Counted from the first letter of the stretch, positions 17,570-26,169 are shown. The stretch is 64,000 bases of DNA from an uncultured Burkholderiales bacterium (GCA_903844825.1 CAIMVC010000051.1:1-64000), one strand, 5' to 3'. Numbers and translations are program-made. The notes: generated from the sequence alone by a model not told the origin.

Positions 17570-18024
17570 GGCCTGAGCCTGTGCATGGACTTGCCTTCCA
17601 GTGACATCACAATTTGATGGTGCTGATTGAGCACTTCCTGGCGAATCGTGACGACGCCGCGGTCGGGTTTGCTTTGCGAGCGCCGGGTCTCCAGCACGCT
17701 GGCGCGCATGCGCAAGGTGTCGCCCGGGCGCACCGGCAGCAGCCAGCGCAGCTGGTCGACGCCGGGCGAGCCCAGCGCAGACTCGGTGGGAATAAAGTGG
17801 TCGCACATCATCCGCATGGCCACGGCGGTGGTCATCCAGCCACTGGCAATCAGACCGCCGTAGGGTGAGGCTTTGGCAGCTTCGGCGTCAACATGAAAAA
17901 ATTGCGGGTCGTACTGGCGCGCGAAGCCAACCACTTCGGCCTCGCTGACCTGATGCGCGCCGAACTCGAAGACCTCGCCTGTTGCATAGTCCTCGAACCA
18001 TCGCTCCTTTAGCGGGTTCGTCAT
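17560..18024 (-). CDS. MaoC-like single-hotdog hydratase
   Basis: A 154-residue single hotdog protein. YDPQFFHVDAEAA followed by PYGGLIASGW is the MaoC hydratase-2 motif with the Asp/His pair. It probably hydrates or dehydrates an acyl-CoA in the pathway. I start at the ATG at 18024, four bases after the stop of the PECR-like gene and with AAGG just upstream; longer readings extend into that gene. The 3' end overlaps the phosphatase start. Confidence 0.88.
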   Translation of the reverse strand: MTNPLKERWFEDYATGEVFEFGAHQVSEAEVVGFARQYDPQFFHVDAEAAKASPYGGLIASGWMTTAVAMRMMCDHFIPTESALGSPGVDQLRWLLPVRPGDTLRMRASVLETRRSQSKPDRGVVTIRQEVLNQHHQIVMSLEGKSMHRLRPCA

Positions 18025-18028
18025 GGCC

Positions 18029-18898
18029 TTAGGCGTCAGACTGCAAAAGTTTGGGCAGTACCGAGCGGTGAAATCCGTTGAATTCAGTGCTGCGCCGTGC
18101 GGGCTGCAGCTTCCAGGTGCTGCGGGCGTTTGGCGCACCGCCGTCCACGCGCAGGCAACTGCCAGTGATGTAGCCAGCCGCCGGCGAAAGCAAATAGGTG
18201 ATGGCCGCTGCGATTTCCGATTCGGTGCCATAGCGCTGCATGGGCACGGTGGGCGGGAACTCAAGAATCTTGGCCTTGACCTCGGGCGGGTAGGTGTCAA
18301 AGCCGCTAGAAGCGATGCCGCCGGGTGCGACAGTATTGACGCGCACGCCGTCGGCCGCCCACTCGCAGGCGGCGGTCTCGCTCAGGGTGAACATGCCGCC
18401 ACGAGAAGCACCCGAGTGGGCGAAGTCAGGCCAGCCGTGCCAGATGTCGGCAATGATGTTGACGATCGCGCCGCCGTTGTCCCGCATCCAGCGGTTGTAG
18501 GCCTCGCGCATAAAGATAAAGCCACCGGTGAGGTTGTTGCGAACCACCGCCTCAAAGCCTTTGGTCGAAATGGTGTGCATGGCCGTGCGATATTGACCGC
18601 CCGCGTTGTTCACCAGGCCGTCAAGGCGCCCATGAGCGGCCAGTACACCGTCGATGACAGCAATGACTTGCGCCTCTTCCCGGATGTCGCAGACGAAGCT
18701 GCTGACCAGACCGCCATCTTCCAGGATTTCGGCTTTGACTTTTTGCAGCTTGTCATCGTTACGCCCGACGATGACCACCTGTGCGCCCAGCGCGGCCAAC
18801 TCGTGCGCAGTGCAGCGGCCCAGACCGCTGCCGCCGCCAGTGATGATGATGACCTGACCCTGAAACAGGTCAGCGCGGAAGACGGAACGGTAAGACAT
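18029..18898 (-). CDS. PECR/DECR-like SDR (enoyl-CoA or dienoyl-CoA reductase candidate)
   Basis: A 289-residue SDR with TGGGSGLG at 20-27 and NNAGG near 97. The classical YxxxK is absent. Instead it reads FAHSGASRGG at 159-168, the HSGAxRxG pattern of peroxisomal trans-2-enoyl-CoA reductase and 2,4-dienoyl-CoA reductases, and YLLSPAAGYITG near the end also fits that group. This points to NADPH-dependent reduction of an enoyl- or dienoyl-CoA, useful for removing ring or branch double bonds. GGAG precedes the ATG at 18898; an ATG 12 bases earlier is less likely. It follows the acyl-CoA dehydrogenase by 20 bases. Confidence 0.87.
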   Translation of the reverse strand: MSYRSVFRADLFQGQVIIITGGGSGLGRCTAHELAALGAQVVIVGRNDDKLQKVKAEILEDGGLVSSFVCDIREEAQVIAVIDGVLAAHGRLDGLVNNAGGQYRTAMHTISTKGFEAVVRNNLTGGFIFMREAYNRWMRDNGGAIVNIIADIWHGWPDFAHSGASRGGMFTLSETAACEWAADGVRVNTVAPGGIASSGFDTYPPEVKAKILEFPPTVPMQRYGTESEIAAAITYLLSPAAGYITGSCLRVDGGAPNARSTWKLQPARRSTEFNGFHRSVLPKLLQSDA

Positions 18899-18918
18899 GC
18901 AGGACTCCAAAAAAACAA

Positions 18919-20067
18919 TCAGTACTGGATGGCGACCTTGCCGATGCGCTCGCGGGCGATGATCAGCTTCATGATCCCGGCTGTGCCGTCGCCAATTTCA
19001 AGGCCCGAGACGTCGCGCATGCGCTGCTGGTGTGGCAAGTCCTTCGTCCAGCCGTAGTGACCCAGCGTCAGGATGCATTGGTGAATGATGTCGAACGCAA
19101 AACGCGGGCCCATCCACTTGCACATGGCGGCTTCCGAAACGTGGGGTTGACCCGCATCGCGCAGTGCCAGGGTGTGCAGGCAGAGCTGGCGGATGGCGGC
19201 AATGTGGGACTCCCCCTCGGACAGTGGAAAGGTCACGCCTTGGAACTGGCCGATGGGCCGGCCAAAGGCCTGGCGCTCCTTGGTGTAAGCCCAGGCTTCG
19301 TCGAGCGAGGCTTGCGCGGCACCACAGCACTGCAGGCCGATCAAGGCGCGGCTGTAGTCAAAGCCCTGCATGACCTGGGTGAAGCCCTTGCCCTCATCCC
19401 CAAGACGGTTACCGACGGGGATGCGCAGGTTGTCAAAGAACACCTGGCCGCGGCCGATGATGGCGCTTCCCAGATCGTCAAAGCGGGTTGTCGACAGGCC
19501 CGGCGTGCCCGCTGGAATGAAGAAGGCCGAGACCCCCTTGGCGCCTTGCTCGGGGGTGCCGGTGCGGGCAAAAACCACGTAGGCATCGGCCCGGTCTGCG
19601 AAGGTAATTGACGTCTTCTCGCCGTTGAGCACGTAGTGGTCGCCGTCCAGGCGCGCCTTGAGCTGCAGGTTGCTGGCGTCTGAGCCGCCACGGGGTTCGG
19701 TCAGGCAAATGGCTACGATGGCATCGCCGCGAACCATCTTCGGCAGCCATTCGTTCTTGATAGCCTCGCTGGCGTGGCCTAGCAAAATGGCGCCATTGAG
19801 CGAAATGCCGACCGGCACAGCGCTGATGTTGAAGTCGCCGTAAGCCAGTTCCTCGGCGATCAGGCCGGCGGTCACGCCGTCCAGACCCATGCCGCCATAC
19901 TGCTCGGGCAGGTCGATGCCGATCAGGCCGAGTTGGCCCATTTCGCGCACCAGGGCGCGGTCCAGAATGCCGAGCTTTTCGCGCTTTTGGTAGTCGGGTA
20001 GCAGGCGCTCGCGGGCGAAGCGGCGGGCCGTGTCTTGCAGGGCGCGTTGGTCATCGGTCAAAACCAT
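18919..20067 (-). CDS. Acyl-CoA dehydrogenase with Asp at the catalytic-base position
   Basis: A 382-residue flavin dehydrogenase with ICLTEPRGGSDAS near 120-132 and the C-terminal segment LEIGDGTAGIMKL. The residue that is the catalytic Glu in typical enzymes (as in YEGT) is Asp360 here. Asp at this position is described for cyclohexane- and cyclohexene-carboxyl-CoA dehydrogenases, so a cyclic acyl-CoA substrate is plausible, although Asp also occurs in other subgroups. It heads a six-gene leftward operon running to 15457. A 23-bp and a 16-bp palindrome lie just upstream. Confidence 0.9.
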   Translation of the reverse strand: MVLTDDQRALQDTARRFARERLLPDYQKREKLGILDRALVREMGQLGLIGIDLPEQYGGMGLDGVTAGLIAEELAYGDFNISAVPVGISLNGAILLGHASEAIKNEWLPKMVRGDAIVAICLTEPRGGSDASNLQLKARLDGDHYVLNGEKTSITFADRADAYVVFARTGTPEQGAKGVSAFFIPAGTPGLSTTRFDDLGSAIIGRGQVFFDNLRIPVGNRLGDEGKGFTQVMQGFDYSRALIGLQCCGAAQASLDEAWAYTKERQAFGRPIGQFQGVTFPLSEGESHIAAIRQLCLHTLALRDAGQPHVSEAAMCKWMGPRFAFDIIHQCILTLGHYGWTKDLPHQQRMRDVSGLEIGDGTAGIMKLIIARERIGKVAIQY

Positions 20068-20108
20068 GGGGAACTCCGTGAAGCGGGTGAAATTCGGACA
20101 AAAACGGT

Positions 20109-20131
20109 GAGCGCTAAATTAGCTAGCGCTC
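20109..20131. promoter_or_regulatory. Perfect inverted repeat GAGCGCTA-N7-TAGCGCTC
   Basis: Eight-base perfect arms with a seven-base A/T-rich spacer lie 42 bases upstream of the acyl-CoA dehydrogenase gene starting at 20067. The short distance to a gene start and the lack of a T-run make an operator more likely than a terminator. The sequence differs from the RGTAN repeats. Confidence 0.5.
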
Positions 20132-20136
20132 GGTCA

Positions 20137-20152
20137 TAGTGATATTACACTA
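20137..20152. promoter_or_regulatory. Operator-like inverted repeat TAGTG-N6-CACTA
   Basis: A perfect five-base repeat with the same six-base spacing as the RGTAN-N6-NTACY sites but with a different half-site. It lies between the crotonase stop at 20253 and the acyl-CoA dehydrogenase start at 20067, so it probably controls the leftward operon that begins there. Confidence 0.45.
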
Positions 20153-20252
20153 GCGTACCAAGTCTTTCTTGCGGGCTAACCCTGATGTTGGAATCAAGGC
20201 CCCGGGTCAGCGACTGCCGGGGTTGCGGGCGCCTCAAACCAGACCACGGCGC

Positions 20253-21032
20253 TCAGGTCTGGCGCCTTTTGAAGGCCTGCGCCTTGGCCTTCAGCACGCC
20301 GGTGGTGCGGGCCAGGATCTGCGTCCGGTTTTCAAGCTCTAGCGCAGCGCTCAGGCTCGAGGCTTCCAGGTTGGCCCACATGCCGCGCTTGGTCATCCAG
20401 ACCGCAAAGCCATCGTGGCTGGCGATGTGTGAGCCCAGCAGCAGCGCCTGCTCGAGCAAGGCGTCGGGGGCAACGACGCGGCTGACCAGGCCTATGCGCC
20501 CAGCTTCTTCGGCGTCAACCATGCGGCCTGTCAGCATGATGTCAAACGCATGAGCCGCGCCCACGCTGCGGGGCAGCAGGTAGCTCACGCCGATGTCGCA
20601 GCTGGACATGCCCACCTTGATGAAGGCGGCGTTGAAGCTGGCAGCTGTTGAGGCCATGCGCAAGTCGCAGGCCAGCGCCAGCCCGAAGCCGGCGCCATTG
20701 GCAGGGCCATTGACGGCCGCAATCACCGGCTGATGCAGCGATTTCAAGCGCGTGACCAGGCCGGCGAAGCTTTCCTGGCGGCGAGTCCAGGCGGCGGCTT
20801 CACCACGCTCGCTGCCGGGCGCGTCATCGGCCAGGCTCAGATCAAAGCCGGCGCAAAAGCCGCGCCCTTCTCCGGTGAGAATCAGCACTCTGCAGGCCTC
20901 GTCCTGATCGATGTCGGCGAGCATCTGGTGCAGACCCTGCACCATGGCATCGCTCAGCGCATTCAGGCGAGCCGCCTGGTTCAGGCGCAGGGTCCAGACG
21001 CCGTTGGTGTTCTTGTCAAGGAGCAGGTCCAT
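20253..21032 (-). CDS. Enoyl-CoA hydratase/isomerase family protein lacking both catalytic Glu
   Basis: A 259-residue crotonase-fold protein. Residues ANGAGFGLALACD and the later FIKVGMSSCDIGVSY form the oxyanion hole and substrate pocket. The two catalytic glutamates of classical hydratases are replaced (Phe/Gly region and Ser/Cys region), while an Asp follows in CDIGVS, as in a common EchA subgroup of uncertain reaction. Isomerase, hydratase or C-C hydrolase activity are all possible. It is read leftward, 6 bases after the CrtC-like gene, and forms a two-gene unit with it. Confidence 0.85.
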   Translation of the reverse strand: MDLLLDKNTNGVWTLRLNQAARLNALSDAMVQGLHQMLADIDQDEACRVLILTGEGRGFCAGFDLSLADDAPGSERGEAAAWTRRQESFAGLVTRLKSLHQPVIAAVNGPANGAGFGLALACDLRMASTAASFNAAFIKVGMSSCDIGVSYLLPRSVGAAHAFDIMLTGRMVDAEEAGRIGLVSRVVAPDALLEQALLLGSHIASHDGFAVWMTKRGMWANLEASSLSAALELENRTQILARTTGVLKAKAQAFKRRQT

Positions 21033-21038
21033 GAGGGC

Positions 21039-22154
21039 TCAAATCGGGGGGTGCACTTGCACGGACGGGTAGTGGGCATAGCCCTTGCCAACGCCGTACT
21101 CCATGATGCCGTAGCCGACGTCGTCGCCGTCGCGCACTTCGATGATCTGGTCTGCCAGGGTGCGTGTTGTCTTGCGGATGTCCGGGTCGGTCAGGTCCCA
21201 GCACTCGGTCTCGCTGTAGAACTTCCCCTTGAAGTCGCCCTGAAACCAGCCCTTGAGTCCGCCATACAAGCCGCCTTTGAGGAAGTACCGGGTGGGCAGG
21301 GTGCGTATCGATACCGTGCGCTGGCGGCCATCGGCAAATGTGAGATGCAAGTCGCCACTGGCCAGCGACTGACCGAGCGGGTCGTCGTGCCATTGCAGGT
21401 TGTGCGTGACATCAGTTAGCTGGTTGCGGCTGGAGACTCGGTTGCCCAGGGTAAAGACCTCCTCGCCCGAGATGTAAATCTTGTCGCCAGGCGCACGTTC
21501 CTTGAAGAAAATATGCAGGCCGCGATTTTTGAACTGCGCCGTGGTCCAGGCATAAAGGAAGGGCGGGTAGAAGGTCAGCGGAGGGTGGGTCTCATCGGTG
21601 CGCATTTCCGATCGAACGCCCCAGGAATGGTCGCGCTGGCCGTACCAGTTGTCGGCATCCAGGTTGATGCGTTTGCCGTCAAATGCCAGCCAGCCAGCGT
21701 AGCGGCCCAACTGCTGCGCGCGGGCCATGTTTTCGGTGACGCGACCGTCGCGCCGTCGCATATGCGGGGTCTCTTCGTGCGGTGTCATGGAGGCCAGAAA
21801 CTCGATGTCAAACTCTATGCCCGACGCGTTGGGGCCAAGCACCAGACGATGGCGTTTGAGCCCTTCGAGCACGATGATCTGCAGCGGCCCCACGGTGGTC
21901 AGCAGCGGGTCGGGGCGGAGTTGGCGCGAAACGCGAAAGTTCCACTGCCTGCCGGCGATTGCCACGCCTGCGAACGCGTCCATCACGTTTCGGTTGGGGT
22001 GGTAGCCCAGGCCGATATCGAAGATGACATTCAGGCTGTCAATCGGGTGGCCGGTGTACCACAGGCGCTCCATCCAGGCGGGATCGCTGTTGTCTATCTG
22101 GTCGAAGGTGGTGGGCAACTGATGCCCGATCAGGTCGTCTTGTCCGGTCAGCAT
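21039..22154 (-). CDS. CrtC/AttH-like (DUF7064/7065-type) protein of unknown function
   Basis: A 371-residue soluble protein rich in beta strands. The distinctive motif is WYGQRDHSWGVRSE near 200-213. A second protein in the window (48700) shares the spaced motif DxxDHSWGxR and similar length. This combination resembles the AttH/hydroxyneurosporene-synthase-like fold, whose founding enzyme CrtC hydrates an isolated double bond. Uncharacterised relatives commonly sit in catabolic gene clusters. A hydration or ligand-binding role is inference only. It diverges from the crotonase operon at 22273, and an inverted repeat lies between them. Confidence 0.7.
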   Translation of the reverse strand: MLTGQDDLIGHQLPTTFDQIDNSDPAWMERLWYTGHPIDSLNVIFDIGLGYHPNRNVMDAFAGVAIAGRQWNFRVSRQLRPDPLLTTVGPLQIIVLEGLKRHRLVLGPNASGIEFDIEFLASMTPHEETPHMRRRDGRVTENMARAQQLGRYAGWLAFDGKRINLDADNWYGQRDHSWGVRSEMRTDETHPPLTFYPPFLYAWTTAQFKNRGLHIFFKERAPGDKIYISGEEVFTLGNRVSSRNQLTDVTHNLQWHDDPLGQSLASGDLHLTFADGRQRTVSIRTLPTRYFLKGGLYGGLKGWFQGDFKGKFYSETECWDLTDPDIRKTTRTLADQIIEVRDGDDVGYGIMEYGVGKGYAHYPSVQVHPPI

Positions 22155-22198
22155 GCCGTGTGTCCCGTCTCGCGTTGCGAAGATATTCTTTGCATTAA

Positions 22199-22214
22199 GG
22201 TAAGGTACTTTACT
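22199..22214. promoter_or_regulatory. Operator-like 16-bp inverted repeat GGTAA-N6-TTACT
   Basis: GGTAA-GGTACT-TTACT sits in the 118-base gap between divergent genes starting at 22154 (-) and 22273 (+), so it could control both. Four of five arm pairs are symmetric. The neighbouring bases AAGGTAAGGTAC also resemble the site at 48604. Confidence 0.6.
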
Positions 22215-22272
22215 ATACTGGCGAGCGATCCATCAGCGGACCCATCCCCCGCACCAGACACCGGAGACACCC

Positions 22273-23064
22273 ATGCAGTTGACTGCCGCCCGCCTTGAAA
22301 TCGACGACGCCGGACTCGCCACCCTGACCCTGACTCAGGGCGAACGCGGCAACCCGTTTGACGGCGTTTTTGTCAAGGACATGCGGGAAATCTGCCTGCA
22401 ATTGTGGGAGACCACCGGTCTGCGCGGCCTGCTGCTGCGCGCCGAGGGCCCCAACTTCAGTGTGGGCGGAGACCTCAAGAGTTTTTACCCGCAGCGCGAC
22501 CAACTGGCGCCGCTGGTGCGCCGCTGGACGGCCGATTTGCACATGGGCCTGCAGCGCCTGTGGCAGTTGCCGGTGCCCATCGTAGCCGAAGTCCAGGGCT
22601 TTGCCATGGGCGGCGGCGTGGCCTTGTTTGCCGGCTGCGACATGGTGGTGGCGGCGCGCTCAGCCAAAATTGGTTCGGCTTTTACCCAGATCGGTTTTAG
22701 CTGCGACTCGGGCAGCACCGTGGTGCTGACGGCGCGCATGGGCACGGCGCGGGCCAAGCGTTTTGTGATGCTGGGGCAGGTGCTCGGTAGCCAGGAGGCG
22801 CTGCAAGCGGGCCTGGTTGACCTGGTGGTTGAAGATGCCCAACTCACTGCAGAAGCCTTGGCCCTGGCGCAGCGTCTGGCCAGAGGCCCGACGGTGGCCT
22901 ACGGTGAAGTCAAGCGCCTGTTCGCGCGCGCCAGTGCCATCGAGCTCGAAGCCATGCTGGAAGACGAAGCCTTGACCCTGGCCCGGGTGGCCCGCACGCA
23001 GGACGCGCAAGAGGGCATCGCCTCGCAGGTCGAAAAGCGCAAGCCTGTCTTCAAGGGGCAGTGA
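22273..23064 (+). CDS. Enoyl-CoA hydratase/isomerase family protein
   Basis: A 263-residue crotonase-fold protein with the oxyanion-hole segment NFSVGGDLKSF near 62-72 and GFAMGGGVALFAGCD near 110-124. The catalytic Glu positions are not clearly retained (GGGVAL and TQIGFSCDSGST), so it may be an isomerase or a specialised hydratase like PaaG relatives. It opens a three-gene rightward operon. The next crotonase starts one base after its stop. Confidence 0.87.
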   Translation: MQLTAARLEIDDAGLATLTLTQGERGNPFDGVFVKDMREICLQLWETTGLRGLLLRAEGPNFSVGGDLKSFYPQRDQLAPLVRRWTADLHMGLQRLWQLPVPIVAEVQGFAMGGGVALFAGCDMVVAARSAKIGSAFTQIGFSCDSGSTVVLTARMGTARAKRFVMLGQVLGSQEALQAGLVDLVVEDAQLTAEALALAQRLARGPTVAYGEVKRLFARASAIELEAMLEDEALTLARVARTQDAQEGIASQVEKRKPVFKGQ

Positions 23065-23065
23065 G

Positions 23066-23845
23066 ATGACGGCAAGTCCAGATGCCGGCTGCATTCAGGT
23101 CGAGCGCAGTCCTGAGGGCTGGGCTGTGGTGACCTTGAACCGTCCGCACAAGCTCAATGCCTTGTCGATACAGCTGCGTCAGCAACTGCATGCCCAAGTC
23201 AAGGCCCTGGAGCAGGACCCGGGCATTCATGTGCTCATCCTGACCGGTGACGGCAAGGTGTTCACCGCCGGTCTTGATCTCGATGAATGGAACGCCACGG
23301 ATGAGCCGGCCGCGGCAGCCTTCACGCATGATGCGGTGGCTTCGCTCAAGCAGTTCTCCGGGCCCGTCATTGCCGCCATTCAAGGGGCTGCCATCACGGG
23401 TGGCGTGGAGATCGCGCTGGCCTGCGACCTCATCGTGGCGTCGAGCCAGGCGAAGTTTGCCGACACGCATGCCCATGTCGGGCTGTTGCCCGGCTGGGGC
23501 GGCTCGGTACGACTGGCCGAGCGTGTCGGGATGCAGCGCGCCAAGGAACTCGCGCTGACCGGGCGATTCTCTTCGGCGCAGGAGGCGTTGCAATGGGGCC
23601 TGGTCAACCATGTGGTGGAGCCCGATCAGCTCCTGCCTTTCGCGCAGGACCTGGCGCGCCAGATGCTCCGGGCCGAGCCCGCGCACATGAAGGCCTACAA
23701 GGCGTTGCTCGACGCCGAGGCAGAGATACTTCAGGGCGCGGCCATGCGCTACGAGCGCGAACAGGCGAAGGCGCACAACGCGCGCTCCAGCCTGACGCAA
23801 ATTCAGGCGCGGCTTGCGCGATTTTTGAAACACCGGGACCCTTGA
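23066..23845 (+). CDS. Enoyl-CoA hydratase (EchA-like)
   Basis: A 259-residue crotonase. ITGGVEIALACD near 111-122 keeps the first catalytic Glu. The second Glu position is His in FADTHAHVGLLPGWGGS, the DTHAxVG form common in single-Glu EchA proteins. It probably hydrates a 2-enoyl-CoA. The gene starts one base after the previous crotonase and ends two bases before the transglutaminase-like gene, so the three are certainly co-transcribed. Confidence 0.88.
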   Translation: MTASPDAGCIQVERSPEGWAVVTLNRPHKLNALSIQLRQQLHAQVKALEQDPGIHVLILTGDGKVFTAGLDLDEWNATDEPAAAAFTHDAVASLKQFSGPVIAAIQGAAITGGVEIALACDLIVASSQAKFADTHAHVGLLPGWGGSVRLAERVGMQRAKELALTGRFSSAQEALQWGLVNHVVEPDQLLPFAQDLARQMLRAEPAHMKAYKALLDAEAEILQGAAMRYEREQAKAHNARSSLTQIQARLARFLKHRDP

Positions 23846-23847
23846 CG

Positions 23848-24516
23848 ATGCCTGACTCATTTTCAGCGGCCCTGGCACCGACCCTGATGGTGAACGCCGA
23901 CCACCCCGCCGTGCGCGCCTTTGCGCTACAAGCCATCGCCGACGCCGCAACCGATGTCGAGCGTGCCGTGCGCCTGTACTACGCGGTACGCGATGGTTTT
24001 CGCTATGACCCCTATCAACTGGACTTGTCCGTTGATGGGCTCAAGGCCAGCCGTGTCTTGTCTGATGGCTTTGGCTGGTGCGTTCCCAAGGCTGTTTTGC
24101 TGGCGGCGGCCTGCCGCGTGGTGGCTATCCCGGCCCGTCTGGGTCTGGCTGATGTGCGCAACCACATGTCTACTGCGCGTCTGCGCGAGGCGATGGGCAC
24201 CGACATTTTTTACCGCCACGGCTACACCGCGATTCATCTCAATGGTCGCTGGCTCAAGGCTACGCCGGCCTTTAATCTTGAACTGTGCACGAAGCTGCGC
24301 TTGCATCCGTTGGAGTTCGATGGGACGTGCGACTCGATCTACCACCCCTACAGTGTGGACGGGCAGCGGCACATGCAATACATCGCCATGCAGGGGGAGC
24401 ATGACGACGTGCCGCGCGAAGACTTGCTGCAGGTTTTTGCAGAGCATTACCCAACAATTCAGCGGCTGGACCAAGCGAGTTGGGACGATGACGTCAGTGC
24501 CGAGGCCGTGCCGTGA
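23848..24516 (+). CDS. Transglutaminase-like cysteine protein
   Basis: A 222-residue protein with a transglutaminase-like core. The cysteine is in GFGWCVPKAVLLAAACR (about residue 70), the histidine in YRHGYTAIHLNGRW (about 122), and the acidic or polar third residue probably lies in the KATPAFN strand. I start at the ATG at 23848; longer in-frame readings run into the crotonase gene. Such folds catalyse thioester or amide chemistry, including peptidase and acyl transfer. Here it follows two acyl-CoA hydratases, so acyl-thioester transfer or hydrolysis is conceivable (inference). No signal peptide is seen. Confidence 0.8.
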   Translation: MPDSFSAALAPTLMVNADHPAVRAFALQAIADAATDVERAVRLYYAVRDGFRYDPYQLDLSVDGLKASRVLSDGFGWCVPKAVLLAAACRVVAIPARLGLADVRNHMSTARLREAMGTDIFYRHGYTAIHLNGRWLKATPAFNLELCTKLRLHPLEFDGTCDSIYHPYSVDGQRHMQYIAMQGEHDDVPREDLLQVFAEHYPTIQRLDQASWDDDVSAEAVP

Positions 24517-24612
24517 GGGCGTATTCCGTCAGTTGAGCAGGCTCGATATCGATGCTCGCCCCTCCGAGGGAAAAGTCTTGGGAAGTCCCTTTTACTGGTG
24601 ACATTGCGAAGC

Positions 24613-26169
24613 CTAGATTTTCCGGCTGTGGCCGACCCAGTAAGGGTCTCGCAGGTCATTTTTTCTGACCTTGCCCACCGGACTCACGGGTAAGGGGTCG
24701 CGCCGGAACTCGACACTGCGCGGACATTTGTAGCTGCCGATATGCTGTCTGCAAAATGCCATGATGTCTTCGGCAGTGGCCGTCATGGCATCCTTGAGTA
24801 CCACCACGGCGTGCACGCTCTCTCCCCACTGGTCGCTGGGGACGCCTATGACGGCAGCCTCGCGTACAGCCGGATGCATGAAGAGTACCCGCTCGACCTC
24901 GATCGAGTAGACGTTCTCGCCGCCCGTGACCACCATGTCCTTGACGCGGTCGGCGACATAAAGATAACCATCGCCGTCGACGGTGCCTGCATCGCCCGTA
25001 AACATCCAGCCATCGCGCAGCACGGCTGCTGTGGCGGCCGGGTTGTTGAAGTAGCCGCTCATCAAGGTCGCGCCACGCACCGCTATCTCGCCGAGGCAGT
25101 CTGTTGCAGCGGTGCTCCCGTCGGGTAAAACAACTTTGACTTCTATGCCTGGTGCGGGTTGTCCGCAGGAGCGCATGCGGTGAGCGTGGGGCCCCTGCAT
25201 CGTGTGGTCGCTCCAGCGCAACATAGTGGCAAAGCCCCCGGTCTCGGTCATGCCGAAGATTTGGTAAAAGCGCCAGCTCGGCAGCGTTCTCATGGCCTGC
25301 ATCATCAGCGCCTCGGGCATGGGCGAGCCACCGTACACACAGGTCTCGAGGCTGCTCAGATCGTAGCTTTCGATGTCGGGGTGGTTGAGTAACATATTGA
25401 TCATGGTGGGCACCAGCACGATGTTGCTGACTTTGTTCCGGCTGATTGTTTGCATCACCAGCAGGGGGTCGAACTTCGGCAGGGGCAGATGCGTTCCGCC
25501 GGCCATGGTGATGTAGAGCAGGGCACTGGCAGCGGCGAAGTGAAAGTAGCCCGCGACGTAGGCAAAGCTTAAATTCTCGATGCTCGGCAGCATCGCCAGG
25601 TAAGTGACCGTAGCCACAAAGAGGCCGCGGTGAGACATCATCACGCCCTTGGGCTGCGCAGTCGTACCCCCGGTGTAGAAGATCACCCACAGGTCTTCGC
25701 CCTGGCGGTTGGCATCCTCCATGGGCTGGTGCGAGTCAATCAGGCTCTCGTAGGCCAGCATGCCTGCAGGCGTGGCGCCATCACCCATGTAGACCAGGGT
25801 TTTGAGCCAAGGCAGCCTGGCCTTGAGCTCGACGGCCTGCTCGATAAAGCTGTCGTCGACAAAAAGCACGCTGGCTTTCGAATCCGTTAGTGCATAGACG
25901 TTTTCGGAACTTGACCAGCGAATGTTCAAGGGGGCGAACGCCGCCCCAGCCCAAGGGACGGCAAAGAACAACTCGATGTAGCGGTCCGAGTTCAGCGACA
26001 ACGCAGCGACGAAGCGTCCATCGGTGGCGCCGAGTTCGTGCAAGGCGGCAGCCAGGCGCGGGACTCTTTCGCCCACTTCGCGCCAGGTGCGCTGGCGATC
26101 ACCGCAGATGGTGGCAACCCGCCGCGGCTGAGCAGCCACGGCTTGTTTGAGCATTTGTGTGCCTTGCAT
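24613..26169 (-). CDS. AMP-forming acyl-CoA ligase (fatty-acid-type)
   Basis: A 518-residue ANL ligase with the phosphate loop FYTGGTTAQPKGVMM near 162-176 (TGGTT rather than TSGTT), GWMFTGDAG near 390 and the terminal lysine in SPVGKVRKNDLR. I use the ATG at 26169 with AAGGA upstream; an in-frame start at 26277 lacks support. It is a monocistronic leftward gene that converges with the transglutaminase-like gene and diverges from the CoA-transferase. The pattern resembles medium/long-chain acid ligases, so it may activate a side-chain or ring-opened acid (inference). Confidence 0.9.
   Translation of the reverse strand: MQGTQMLKQAVAAQPRRVATICGDRQRTWREVGERVPRLAAALHELGATDGRFVAALSLNSDRYIELFFAVPWAGAAFAPLNIRWSSSENVYALTDSKASVLFVDDSFIEQAVELKARLPWLKTLVYMGDGATPAGMLAYESLIDSHQPMEDANRQGEDLWVIFYTGGTTAQPKGVMMSHRGLFVATVTYLAMLPSIENLSFAYVAGYFHFAAASALLYITMAGGTHLPLPKFDPLLVMQTISRNKVSNIVLVPTMINMLLNHPDIESYDLSSLETCVYGGSPMPEALMMQAMRTLPSWRFYQIFGMTETGGFATMLRWSDHTMQGPHAHRMRSCGQPAPGIEVKVVLPDGSTAATDCLGEIAVRGATLMSGYFNNPAATAAVLRDGWMFTGDAGTVDGDGYLYVADRVKDMVVTGGENVYSIEVERVLFMHPAVREAAVIGVPSDQWGESVHAVVVLKDAMTATAEDIMAFCRQHIGSYKCPRSVEFRRDPLPVSPVGKVRKNDLRDPYWVGHSRKI

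Noticed and set aside
18023-19057. Long open frame on the + strand over the SDR and dehydrogenase genes
   Set aside because: Antisense artefact; the minus-strand proteins carry full motif sets and good starts.
24541-24600. Possible terminator (GGGA/TCCC with TTTT) between convergent genes
   Set aside because: The stem is only four bases and interrupted; too weak to call.
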